NCBI GenBank assembly: GCA_043759595.1
Contig: JAYVLG010000202.1
Coordinates: 1 to 25,346, forward strand
DNA: 25,346 nucleotides
Source of the DNA: Sulfurirhabdus sp043759595
GTDB taxonomy: Bacteria; Pseudomonadota; Gammaproteobacteria; Burkholderiales; SMCO01
Reading direction: 5' to 3'
Part shown: piece after piece, positions 16,366-24,036 of the stretch
How the letters are laid out: each line of letters opens with the position of its first letter
How positions within the stretch are numbered: position 1 is the first letter of the stretch
Notes under the pieces: model-generated
The model's input: only the letters and a program-made list of their open reading frames with translations
Databases searched by the model: none
Told to the model about the DNA's origin: nothing
Made by a program: the position numbers and the translations under genes

Positions 16366-17010
16366 TTAAGATGCTTTGTGCCGTTTCACACCAATCAAGC
16401 CAAAAAGACCAGAACCTAATAGCCATGCAGTCGAAGGCGCCGCAACCGTATTGATGGATAAGTCGTCGACATAGCCGCTATTAGCCATACTCAGAAAATC
16501 TATTGATTTTGCCATTCCTGAGAGGCCTAGCGAAACGAATGACATTGGGAAGATATGTCCGTCCGGTCCTGTGTATGCAGTTTGGGGTAAAAATAGCGTG
16601 TCTATACGTTGGCCACCCCCATTAATTTCGGTGTAAATTGATATGGTGCTGTTACCATTGGGATTAGCATAGTAGAACGACAAATTATCAGTGAATCCTG
16701 ATGCTACATTCATCCACGCACTGCCTTGCTGAAAACTCAATGCAGTATTTGGTGTTGGCTCCCCCCCAAAACGCGCACCCAAGACACCTTGGTTTAGGTA
16801 TGCGTTTAGATATGTAATAGTGCCACCAGGAAATGTAACCCCATAGTTAGTTCCAGGACCGTTGCCGTTACCACCTATTCCACCATTGTAGAAATTCCTT
16901 GCATATTCAAAATCCCCAAGCCCTTCGAAAGTCATGGTTAATACGGTAGCACTGGCACCAGTGGCAGTTAACAGGGCAGCGACGGCGAGCAGAGTTTTAG
17001 TACTTTTCAT
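16366..17010 (-). CDS. PEP-CTERM-like exported protein (exosortase substrate)
   Basis: A 214-residue secreted protein. The N-terminus has a signal peptide (MKSTKTLLAVAALLTATGASA), then a Gly/Asn-rich beta-type domain (NGGIGGNGNGPGTNYG), and a C-terminal sorting signal: a proline-containing motif VAAPST, the hydrophobic helix AWLLGSGLFGLIG and a basic end VKRHKAS. That three-part tail is the mark of exosortase-processed PEP-CTERM/VPLPA-type proteins, here with a variant of the usual VPLPA/VPEPS box. Known members decorate the cell surface or the extracellular polysaccharide matrix. ATG at 17010 is chosen over the in-frame TTG at 17022 because it begins the signal peptide correctly. A terminator follows; a sigma-54 type promoter precedes. 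No exosortase gene is in the window. Confidence 0.85.
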   Translation of the reverse strand: MKSTKTLLAVAALLTATGASATVLTMTFEGLGDFEYARNFYNGGIGGNGNGPGTNYGVTFPGGTITYLNAYLNQGVLGARFGGEPTPNTALSFQQGSAWMNVASGFTDNLSFYYANPNGNSTISIYTEINGGGQRIDTLFLPQTAYTGPDGHIFPMSFVSLGLSGMAKSIDFLSMANSGYVDDLSINTVAAPSTAWLLGSGLFGLIGVKRHKAS

Positions 17011-17070
17011 CAATTGATCCAATTTTAAGTTAGTTGGTTATTGTTGTTAATATGCAGCTTATGTGAATCA

Positions 17071-17086
17071 AGCAATAATCGTACCA
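17071..17086 (-). promoter_or_regulatory. Sigma-54 (RpoN) type -24/-12 promoter for the PEP-CTERM gene
   Basis: On the minus strand TGGTACGATTATTGCT matches the consensus TGGCACRNNNNTTGCW at all but one defined position, with the invariant GG and GC ten bases apart. The expected start site is near 17060, giving an untranslated leader of about 50 bases before ATG at 17010. A possible sigma-70 alternative (TTGCTT, 17-base spacer, TATTAA at 17047-17075) overlaps it but matches less well. RpoN control of PEP-CTERM genes through the PrsK/PrsR two-component system is known in other bacteria and fits this. Confidence 0.65.
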
Positions 17087-17111
17087 TCATGTACAACATA
17101 ATGATTTAATG

Positions 17112-17166
17112 ACAGAATTTTATCTGTGCATTTGCTTGTCGCTTTGGAATGTAAAATTCATCGACA
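17112..17166. promoter_or_regulatory. Palindromes upstream of the sigma-54 promoter (possible activator sites)
   Basis: ACAGA-N6-TCTGT occupies 17112-17127 and TGTCG-N20-CGACA occupies 17137-17166. Counted from the inferred start site near 17060 they lie at about -52 to -67 and -77 to -106, the zone where enhancer-binding proteins contact RpoN promoters. Both contain the word TGTC/GACA or a close variant. The remaining sequence to the RND gene stop (17167-17382) shows no gene and no clear terminator. Confidence 0.35.
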
Positions 17167-17382
17167 GAGTCACTTGGTTTCGTATAAGTGTTCGTAATGG
17201 AGAAAATTCTGGATGACCCATTTGTGGCACGCTAGAGACTGACAGTATCCGTTCGAATTGATAGATACCATGCTTAAGGCCCAGTGAAAGAAAATACCGC
17301 GCCTTTTAATTTTTAATCCTAAATCTTCGACAGACCTTTTTGTTTTAGACTAAAGGTTAAAATTTTATTGCCGTTTTCAGGA

Positions 17383-20300
17383 TTAAGCGGGAGGTTTTAC
17401 CCTGAACCAGGCGGCATACATCGCAGGCAGAAACAGCAACGTCAAAATAGTGGCAACCAGCAAGCCACCCATAATGGCAGAGGCCATGGGGCCGAAGAAC
17501 ACGCTGCGCGAAAGCGGGACCATCGCCAGAATCGCTGCCAGAGCCGTGAGCATGATCGGGCGAAAACGTCTGACAGCGGCCTCTATAATGGCATCCCAGG
17601 CAGACTGGCCTTCAAGAATATTGCGCTCTATCTGGTCAATCAGAATCACCGAGTTGCGCATTATCATGCCTGTCAGCGCGAGGGTGCCCAGCATGGCGAC
17701 AAATCCAAATGGCCGGTTAAGCAGCAACAATGCCATAGCAACACCAATCAGACCTAGAGGGGCGGTGAGCAGCACCATGATGACACGCTGGAAGCTGTGC
17801 AACTGCATGATTAACAAGGTGATGACGGCTACCAGAAAAATCGGCATGCCGGCACTGATAGATTCGTTGGCTTTGGCGCTCTCTTCCATGGCACCGCCGG
17901 TTTCCAGCCGGTATCCCAGAGGTAATTTGGCACGGATGGCATCCATGCCGGGTTCCACCTGTGCCGAGACTTCCGGTGCCTGTATTTTGCTGTAGATGTC
18001 CGCTCGAACCGTGATAGTGGGGATTCGGTTGCGGTGCCAGATCAGCCCCTCTTCCATTCCATAGCGCAGGGTAGCGATTTGCGATAGTGGTACGGTACGG
18101 CCAGAGGCAGTTGGAATGTTCAGGTTGATAAGCTGGCTCAGGTGCTCTCGTTCCAGTGGTGCGCCTCGCAGTACGACTTCGATTAGCTGATCACGCTCCC
18201 GGTAGGTAGTGACCTGGCTGCCCTGTATCGCCGATTGCAGTAATTGTGAAATGCTTTGCTGGGTAACGCCCAGCGATTGCGCTTTAGCCGGGTCAATATC
18301 CAGGAAAATGGCTTTGGTACGTTCATCCCAATCCAGTTGCACATTCCTTAAATGAGGATTGTTGCGCATGACGGCAGCCATCTGCTGTGCAATTTCTCGT
18401 AAAGTAGAAAAATTTTCTCCGGAAACACGAAATTGCACAGGAAAACCAACAGGCGGTCCATTTTCCAGGCGCAATACCCTTCCGCGAATAGCGGCAAAAG
18501 GCGGGCTATCCAGGTAACTGATTAACTGGGTACGTAATCGTTCACGGGCTTCAATATTCTTTGTGGTGATGACAAACTGAGCGAAGTTGGCGGCGGGCAA
18601 TTGCTGATCAAGGGGTAGATAAAATCGCGGGGCACCACTGCCAATGTAGGTGACGTAATTGACGATATCTCCCTGATGCTTTTTCAGTAATTGCTCCAGC
18701 TTGGTTACTTCCCCTTCGGTCGCGGGTAGCGAGCTGCCCTCTGCAAGTTTCAGGTCAACCAACAGTTCTAGCCGGGTTGCGTTCGGAAAAAACTGTTTTT
18801 GAACGAACTGAAAGCTGTATACAGCGAGCATGAAAGTAAGCAATGTAAGTAAAATGACTGTTTTGCGCTTTCTGACACACCAGGTGACTAATACGCGAAA
18901 TCGTTTGTAGAAGCGCTCACTTTGTTTGTGTTGCCATGCACCGATCCTGTGCAATCTTTGCGAGATAAAGTCAAAACGACCTGGCCCGGACGGAGTCTTG
19001 TGGGGATCGGGCAACAGTTTATAGCCCAGGAAGGGAATTACCACTACGGCGGCAATCCAGGACAATAAAAGTGCAATGGTCACCACTTGAAATAATGAAA
19101 TAGTGTATTCGCCAACGGTAGACTGAGCGGTGGAAATAGGCAGAAATCCGGCTGCTGTAATGAGCGTTCCTGTGAGCATAGGCAAAGCGGTTGTAGTAAA
19201 GGTGAAACTCGCTGCCTTGACGCGATCGAAGCCCTGCTCCATTTTAACGGACATCATTTCCACTGCAATGATTGCATCGTCCACCAGTAAGCCCAGAGCC
19301 AATATTAACGCGCCAAGTGATATTTTGTGCAGGCCCACGTTAAACAAACTCATGAAAAAGAATGTGGCCGCCAGCACCAGCGGAATGGACAACGCAACCA
19401 CCGTCCCAGCGCGCAACCCCAGGCTGATAAAGCTGACGGCAAGTACAATGATGACGGCTTCTATCACTGAGCTTTGGAATTCAGCAATGGATTTGCGCAC
19501 AGCCTGCGGTTGGTCGTTGACGCGATGAAGCGAGAGTCCGATGGGCAAATGGGATTCGATGCGATCAATGGAGCTGTTAAGGTGTTTGCCAAGGGCAATA
19601 ATATCGCCCCCTTTTTTCATGGAAACACCAATGCCAATAGCGGGAGTGCCTTCAAAATGCATACTCGGTTGGGCTGGATCAGCGTACCCTCGTTTCACTT
19701 CGGCAATATCTTTTAACAATACGGTTCGCTTGCCCACGCGAATAGGTAGCTCACGGACTTCCGCTATAGTCTGAAAGCGTCCTGAAGGCCGCAGGTAAAT
19801 ACGATCGGCAATGGTTTCAAAGCTGCCCGCTGGTGCCATCGCATTCCAGGTTTGCAGGGACTTTACGACTTCTTGCGCATCAAACCCCAGATTGGCGAGT
19901 TTCTGATTAGACAGTTCCACATAGATTTTTTCGTCCTGCACGCCGATGATAGTCACTTTGGCGACACCGGGCACCCGCAATAACTCTTTGCGCAAATCGT
20001 CGGCAGTATCCCGCAGTTGAGCCAGGTTAAAGCCATCCCCTGTCAGGGCAAATACATTCCCGTAAGTTTCACCAAATTCATCATTAAAATAAGGGCCCTG
20101 TACACCTTGTGGCAGCGTGTACTGAATATCCTGCACACGTTTTCTTACCTGATAAAACATTTCCGGCATTTCGTCGCCGCGGGTGGCATCCTGAGCGCTG
20201 ACAATGATTTTTGTTTCGCCAGGGCGAGAAAAACTTTTAACTACGTCGATGTGCGGCGACTCCAGCAATACTTTCTCGATGCGGTCTGCCACAAGCTTTT

Positions 20301-20487
20301 CCATTTCCTGTGCGGTAGCACCGGGCCAGTAAGCCTGAATCAGCATCACCTTGAATGTAAAAGGCGGGTCTTCTGATTGCCCCAGCTTGTTGTAGCCAAT
20401 GATGCCCAGTGCCGTAAATAACAACATCAGATAGAGTACAAAAGTGCGATGGCCTAGCGCCCATTCAGAAAGGTTGAAACGATTCAC
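17383..20487 (-). CDS. RND family efflux transporter, inner-membrane pump
   Basis: A 1034-residue proton-driven pump of the AcrB/HAE1-like superfamily. It has the N-terminal TM after residue 13, a large periplasmic porter/docking region, TM4 with the proton-relay pair Asp403-Asp404 in LALGLLVDDAIIAVE, the second large periplasmic loop, and the C-terminal TM bundle with ALTGMIMRNSVILIDQIE and FFGPMASAIMGGL. The paired acidic residues point to a drug/organic-solute pump rather than a metal (HME) pump. It starts inside the last codon of the adaptor gene (ATGA overlap). Substrate is unknown; no TolC-type outer-membrane gene and no regulator lie beside it. Confidence 0.93.
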   Translation of the reverse strand: MNRFNLSEWALGHRTFVLYLMLLFTALGIIGYNKLGQSEDPPFTFKVMLIQAYWPGATAQEMEKLVADRIEKVLLESPHIDVVKSFSRPGETKIIVSAQDATRGDEMPEMFYQVRKRVQDIQYTLPQGVQGPYFNDEFGETYGNVFALTGDGFNLAQLRDTADDLRKELLRVPGVAKVTIIGVQDEKIYVELSNQKLANLGFDAQEVVKSLQTWNAMAPAGSFETIADRIYLRPSGRFQTIAEVRELPIRVGKRTVLLKDIAEVKRGYADPAQPSMHFEGTPAIGIGVSMKKGGDIIALGKHLNSSIDRIESHLPIGLSLHRVNDQPQAVRKSIAEFQSSVIEAVIIVLAVSFISLGLRAGTVVALSIPLVLAATFFFMSLFNVGLHKISLGALILALGLLVDDAIIAVEMMSVKMEQGFDRVKAASFTFTTTALPMLTGTLITAAGFLPISTAQSTVGEYTISLFQVVTIALLLSWIAAVVVIPFLGYKLLPDPHKTPSGPGRFDFISQRLHRIGAWQHKQSERFYKRFRVLVTWCVRKRKTVILLTLLTFMLAVYSFQFVQKQFFPNATRLELLVDLKLAEGSSLPATEGEVTKLEQLLKKHQGDIVNYVTYIGSGAPRFYLPLDQQLPAANFAQFVITTKNIEARERLRTQLISYLDSPPFAAIRGRVLRLENGPPVGFPVQFRVSGENFSTLREIAQQMAAVMRNNPHLRNVQLDWDERTKAIFLDIDPAKAQSLGVTQQSISQLLQSAIQGSQVTTYRERDQLIEVVLRGAPLEREHLSQLINLNIPTASGRTVPLSQIATLRYGMEEGLIWHRNRIPTITVRADIYSKIQAPEVSAQVEPGMDAIRAKLPLGYRLETGGAMEESAKANESISAGMPIFLVAVITLLIMQLHSFQRVIMVLLTAPLGLIGVAMALLLLNRPFGFVAMLGTLALTGMIMRNSVILIDQIERNILEGQSAWDAIIEAAVRRFRPIMLTALAAILAMVPLSRSVFFGPMASAIMGGLLVATILTLLFLPAMYAAWFRVKPPA

Positions 20488-21581
20488 GTGTTGCCCTCAG
20501 CAGTATTCGGCGCAGGACCATCATAAGGGACAGGTCGGATTTTTTGGCCAGGCTGAAGTTTGTGCGCGCCTGCAGCAATGACCTGCGTGCCGACAGGCAA
20601 CTGACCGCGCACCAGCAAGCCGTTTTCCTGATATTGCACCACCTGGACAGGCGTAGCATTGATTTGTTGTTGACCATTCACCACCCAGACCATGGCTTGT
20701 TTGCCCTGCTGAAACAAAGCGCCGGCGGGTAAGGCCACAGTAGATAATGCATTGGCCGGATTGGCGAAGGCGACAGTTGCCGTCATGCCTAGCCGGACAG
20801 CTTCATCCGCCTGCTTTATCGTGACTTTGAGTAAATAAGTACGGTTTTCATCGGCAGCCGGGGCTATCTCACGCACATTCCCGTCATATATTTTTTGTGC
20901 AGCAGCCCACAGCCGCACCTTGACGTTCATACCGGGTTTAAATTGCTGGGATTGCGCTTCTCCTACACGGATATGCACTTCTTTCTCACCCGCATAAGCG
21001 ATGCGAACCAAGGGCTGTCCAGCGCTTACTACCTGGCCCGCTTCAAAATTCACGCTTGTTACCACTCCGGCAGCATCGGCTTTGAGCGTAGTGTAGTTCA
21101 GCTGGTTTTCAGAAATATTAAGCTGCGCACGGCTAGCGGACAGCCGGGCACGGGCAGTTTTATCAGCATTGATGCGGGCATCCAGAGTTGCCTGGCTTAA
21201 AAATTTTTGCTCTACCAGTTTTTGTGCGCGGGCCAGTTCGGCTGCAGCTGTGTTTACCTCTGATTCTGCTGCCGCGAGCTGTGCGTGTGCGCCCGTTGTG
21301 GCCAGTTGCGCATCCTGAGGGTCTAACTTGCCCAGTACCTGCCCTGGTTTTACCTCGCTGCTCAGTTCGACTAGCCGCGCTGTCACTTTTCCGCCAACAC
21401 GAAAACCAAGCTCCGCTTCATGGCGTGCGTGAATCTCTCCGGAATAAATCTCGGCTTGCGCGGTGCTGGTTTGCATTACAGTATAAACCAGCGCAGGACG
21501 TGTCTGTTCAGCTTCTTCAGCGGGTTTGGTGCAGCCAGTCAGGATAAGCAAAGTGAGGAGAACAATAGAAGTGGCGTGCAT
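20484..21581 (-). CDS. RND periplasmic adaptor (membrane fusion) lipoprotein
   Basis: A 365-residue HlyD/AcrA-like adaptor linking the pump to an outer-membrane channel. A lipoprotein signal peptide ends at Cys17 (LILTGC). The order is the first half of the lipoyl (barrel-sandwich) domain with FRVGGKV and VKPGQVLGKLDPQD, an Ala-rich coiled-coil hairpin at about 95-160, the second half with LKADAAGVVTSVNFEAGQVV, then the beta-barrel and membrane-proximal domains. Upstream is a 222-base gap. It is the first gene of a two-gene operon with the pump. Confidence 0.93.
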   Translation of the reverse strand: MHATSIVLLTLLILTGCTKPAEEAEQTRPALVYTVMQTSTAQAEIYSGEIHARHEAELGFRVGGKVTARLVELSSEVKPGQVLGKLDPQDAQLATTGAHAQLAAAESEVNTAAAELARAQKLVEQKFLSQATLDARINADKTARARLSASRAQLNISENQLNYTTLKADAAGVVTSVNFEAGQVVSAGQPLVRIAYAGEKEVHIRVGEAQSQQFKPGMNVKVRLWAAAQKIYDGNVREIAPAADENRTYLLKVTIKQADEAVRLGMTATVAFANPANALSTVALPAGALFQQGKQAMVWVVNGQQQINATPVQVVQYQENGLLVRGQLPVGTQVIAAGAHKLQPGQKIRPVPYDGPAPNTAEGNT

Positions 21582-21750
21582 GGTTGTCTGTCTCGATGGA
21601 AATAATAATTCAGCCCGTGCAAAACGCGCAGGGGAATAGTTATGCGTATGGTTTGAACTCGGGCTCCACTATAAAAAGCGTCAGGAGCTAGTTATATGGT
21701 GTTTTATCTGCTTTTTGCCCCTGTTTAAACTATAGATCACAGGATTCTTC

Positions 21751-21756
21751 ATTATA
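21751..21756 (-). promoter_or_regulatory. Possible -10 element upstream of the RND operon
   Basis: On the minus strand a consensus TATAAT (plus ATTATA at 21751-21756) lies about 170 bases before the adaptor start, in the gap following the 115-residue gene. The matching -35 position holds only a poor hexamer. It is listed as the best sequence match in the gap, not as an established promoter. Confidence 0.22.
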
Positions 21757-21803
21757 AATCTGGACGCGCTATACAAATCCTTGCGCTGTATTGTACTGCC
21801 ACT

Positions 21804-22151
21804 TTACGCATCCGTCAGAAACGTTATTGTCGTTTCGGCTGTCAATTTATCAATATCAAACTGTACTTCGCAGTATTCAGTAATTTCATCGATGGGAGTG
21901 GGGTCGTCCGCACAACTGCAACCGGCGATAATGCCTGTATAAAAAATGCCGGTTTTTGCACGAATAAAACCCGCCTCTTCAGTGACGCTGATGATAATCG
22001 CGCTGTGGCTACCATCGCAGCTATAACTGCTTTGTGATAAACCCTGTTGCAAGGGTAGAAATTTAGCATCTATTTGCTTGATTTCTTCCTTTAAAGTTTC
22101 CTTAAAAGCAGGGGTTCCCCATGCTGATAATGCTTTAGTGAGTTGAATCAT
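21804..22151 (-). CDS. Hypothetical protein, 115 residues
   Basis: I do not recognise a family. The product has no signal peptide or membrane helix. Visible points are an amphipathic N-terminal half, a beta-type centre (SHSAIIISVTEEAGFIRAKTGIFYTG) and a Cys-rich piece IAGCSCADDPTPIDEITEYCEVQFDID that could bind a metal. The C-terminal AETTITFLTDA completes a likely beta sheet. The composition is balanced and the frame is clean, which supports a real gene. It is followed after 222 bases by the RND operon and preceded by higA after 157 bases; neither neighbour suggests a role. Confidence 0.65.
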   Translation of the reverse strand: MIQLTKALSAWGTPAFKETLKEEIKQIDAKFLPLQQGLSQSSYSCDGSHSAIIISVTEEAGFIRAKTGIFYTGIIAGCSCADDPTPIDEITEYCEVQFDIDKLTAETTITFLTDA

Positions 22152-22308
22152 TGGCTGTCTTCTAATCCAGATTAAAAGTTAAGCTGCCTCTGTTTTTTGA
22201 CACTGGTTTTCACATACATGCTGTCTGCGTATCGGTCAGGGAGTAAAACCTGCACGTCATGTAGAAGCTTGTCCTGTTATTCTTTTGCTCAGTGGCGTCT
22301 TATAAGGG

Positions 22309-22602
22309 TCAGGCAGCTTTGAACTGAATTTTTGTGACATCACGAAGATCGATCGTCCGTTTCGCTTGCCATAAGTCATGGCTATCTTGCATAGCCAACC
22401 AACTTTCGGGTGAACGACCCAGTGCCTTAGAAAGGCGCAGCGCCATCTCGGGGCTGATTCCGCTAGATCCTTTGAGAATACGATTCAGCGTAGAAGGCGC
22501 CACACCCAATTTGGCTGATAGTTCGCGACCACTAAGCTCATTGGGTACCAGGTAAACTTCTTGAATAAATTCACCGGGGTGTGGAGGGTTGTGCATAGTC
22601 AT
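22309..22602 (-). CDS. higA: HigA family antitoxin
   Basis: A 97-residue Xre-type antitoxin that should neutralise HigB and repress its own promoter. The N-terminus HNPPHPGEFIQEVYL is characteristic of HigA-1, followed by the helix-turn-helix (LSGRELSAKLGVAPSTLNRILKG, about 23-45) and GISPEMALRLSKALGRSPESWL. The ATG overlaps the toxin stop by one base (TAATG), so the two are translationally coupled. The toxin-first order is the HigBA order, opposite to most type II systems. Confidence 0.93.
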   Translation of the reverse strand: MTMHNPPHPGEFIQEVYLVPNELSGRELSAKLGVAPSTLNRILKGSSGISPEMALRLSKALGRSPESWLAMQDSHDLWQAKRTIDLRDVTKIQFKAA

Positions 22603-22880
22603 TAGTGATAATCCTCATAATCCAGAACATGGGCATTCCCATTTTCAAATTCAAACGTTAACCGCCAATTTCCATTTCCCCAGATAGACCAACGTGTTGG
22701 ATTGCACCCCTTTAGCTGGTGAAGCCGAAAGCCCGGGATTTCCATGTCGTCAATTTTCTGGGCTGAGTTTAAAGCAGCCAACTGCATTCTTAAGCGATTA
22801 GCATGCGCCGGTTGCACTCCCGCCAAGCTGCCAGAGTCGTGGAATTTCCGCAGCCCCTTGTGCCGAAAAGAAATAATCAT
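22602..22880 (-). CDS. higB: HigB family toxin (RelE/ParE-like)
   Basis: A 92-residue ribosome-dependent mRNA interferase of the HigB-1 branch. Typical blocks are MIISFRHKGLRKF at the start, ANRLRMQLAALNSAQKIDDMEIPGFRLHQLKG in the middle, and WRLTFEFENGNAHVLDYEDYH at the end with the conserved DYEDYH tail. The length is normal and there is no lesion, so the pair looks functional. The start at 22880 fits homologues exactly. There is no ribosome-binding site; a -10 box is only six bases away, which implies a leaderless message. Confidence 0.93.
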   Translation of the reverse strand: MIISFRHKGLRKFHDSGSLAGVQPAHANRLRMQLAALNSAQKIDDMEIPGFRLHQLKGCNPTRWSIWGNGNWRLTFEFENGNAHVLDYEDYH

Positions 22881-22886
22881 GTGATT

Positions 22887-22915
22887 ATTGTAGCGTATTG
22901 CGCATCGCGCAACAA
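22887..22915 (-). promoter_or_regulatory. higBA promoter with a palindromic candidate operator in the spacer
   Basis: On the minus strand TTGTTG (plus 22910-22915), a 17-base spacer and TACAAT (plus 22887-22892) form a plausible sigma-70 promoter. The -10 box ends six bases before the higB ATG, so transcription would begin at or next to the start codon. The spacer carries the palindrome TTGCGC-N3-GCGCAA (22898-22912), well placed for repression by HigA. Part of this region belongs to the left copy of the direct repeat around the IS remnant. Confidence 0.5.
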
Positions 22916-22983
22916 GTGCTTAACAAAGTAGTACCTAACGAAGCAGAAAAAGCGCTACGTGGACGGATGAATCGAGATATGCC
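22899..22983. repeat. Left copy of an imperfect direct repeat flanking the IS remnant
   Basis: About 85 bases starting with a TGCGC-N3-GCGCA hairpin, then CAACAAG, CTAACGAAG, a GGACGGATG-like block and CGAGATATG. The same ordered words recur at 23476-23547. This copy has about 15 extra bases (TACCTAACGAAG-like duplication) in the middle. It ends 34 bases before the transposase start. Confidence 0.6.
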
Positions 22984-23016
22984 GGTCCGACTGTCAAACA
23001 CCAAGATGGAAAAATC

Positions 23017-23460
23017 ATGACTATTATCACCGTAGGGATCGATCTTGCCAAGACTGTATTTGCCGTGCACGGCGTGGATGAAAGCGGCAAAGCGGCACTG
23101 GTCAAACCCAAAGTAGCCCGAGACCAGTTATTGCCGCTGATAGCCAATCTGCCACCGTGCCTGATCGGCATGGAAGCCTGTTCAGGTGCGCACCACTGGG
23201 TGCGACTATTCCGCCAACGCGGCCATACCGTCAAACTCATGGCCCCGCATCATGTCAACCCGTACCGCATGGGCGGCAAACGAGGCAAGAACGACGCAGC
23301 GGATGCAGCCGCCATCAGCGAAGCCGTCACCCGGCCCAAGATGCGTTTTGTCCCCATCAAAGAAGCACACCAGCAAATCAGTCTGCACCGCACACGGTAA
23401 GGTTTCATCGAAGAACGTACCGCAACCTATAACCGATTACGCGGCCTGATCGCCGAATGA
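23017..23460 (+). pseudogene. Truncated IS110 family (IS1111-like) transposase
   Basis: The N-terminal DEDD/RuvC-like half of an IS110-family transposase: GIDLAKTVFAVHGVDE with the first Asp, CLIGMEACSGAHHW with the Glu, and GGKRGKNDAADAAAISEA with the last two Asp. A TAA at 23398-23400 interrupts where homologues have Gln (HRTR-stop-GFIEERTATYNRLRGLIAE), and the frame ends at TGA 23458-23460, just before the expected FG continuation. The C-terminal domain with the active-site Ser, about 180 residues, is gone. The element cannot move by itself. Flanking imperfect direct repeats lie at 22899-22983 and 23476-23547. Confidence 0.88.
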
Positions 23461-23475
23461 AAACATCCGGTGCAA

Positions 23476-23547
23476 TGCGCTTCGCGCAACAAGCGTCTAA
23501 CGAAGTTGCCGAATAAGCCCTGCGCGGATGGTCGAAACGAGATATGT
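23476..23547. repeat. Right copy of the imperfect direct repeat flanking the IS remnant
   Basis: Starts with TGCGC-TTC-GCGCA (23476-23488), then CAACAAGCG, CTAACGAAG, GCGCGGATGG and CGAGATATG in the same order as the left copy at 22899-22983. It begins 15 bases after the broken transposase frame. It may be a remnant of IS end sequence or a host dispersed repeat that was the insertion target. Confidence 0.6.
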
Positions 23548-23601
23548 CGAGTTTGCCCCCATTTTTATTTAAGCCCGATGCGCATTCGACTCGTACGTTA
23601 G

Positions 23602-23949
23602 TTAATAATTACCATCTCTCTGTGTCTGACCAACAACCATGAGTGAAACACAAACCCGAAAGCCGATTCGCTTAGCGTTGTCCTCGGTCAAGCTTTGCTT
23701 ATAAACTACACGAATGATCTCGTTATCAACGTAATGTAATAGCGCAATTGGGTTTGAGTGCATAATTTTGTACATTGGCACGACATTTTGTTTGTCTTTC
23801 CAAGCGATCTGCGCAAGAGACTGACCCACTTCTTCACAAAAGAAATTAACGATTGCAGTGGTGTCGTAGGGGGTGCCAGCAGCTTTGGATTGGCTCGAAA
23901 ACAACAAAATGAAACTATAGAGCGTAGCCATTTGTAACGTTTTAATCAT
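23602..23949 (-). CDS. Small secreted protein of unknown function
   Basis: A 115-residue product beginning with a signal peptide (hydrophobic core about 8-19, likely cleavage after SKA at residue 23), leaving about 92 residues in the periplasm. Two cysteines, Cys38 and Cys100, could form a disulfide. The start is well supported: AGGAG six bases before the ATG at 23949. No family was recognised; the mature part (VNFFCEEVGQSLAQIAWKDK...) is compact with mixed helices and strands. It stands alone between the IS remnant and a broken zinc-ribbon gene. Confidence 0.72.
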   Translation of the reverse strand: MIKTLQMATLYSFILLFSSQSKAAGTPYDTTAIVNFFCEEVGQSLAQIAWKDKQNVVPMYKIMHSNPIALLHYVDNEIIRVVYKQSLTEDNAKRIGFRVCVSLMVVGQTQRDGNY

Positions 23950-24036
23950 TTATTTCTCCTAATCTGTCCAATGGATCGAGTCGCAAAATATTTAAGCTTA
24001 GCGGGCGAGTTAGAGGTGGCCCGTTACAATAAATAT

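Noticed and set aside
17011..17022. Upstream TTG start adding four residues to the PEP-CTERM protein
   Set aside because: The ATG at 17010 begins a well-formed signal peptide; the TTG has no better ribosome-binding site.
22899..23547. Hairpin-bearing repeats considered as a CRISPR array or integron attC sites
   Set aside because: Only two imperfect copies about 580 bases apart with a transposase fragment between them; no regular spacing, no cas genes, no integron integrase.
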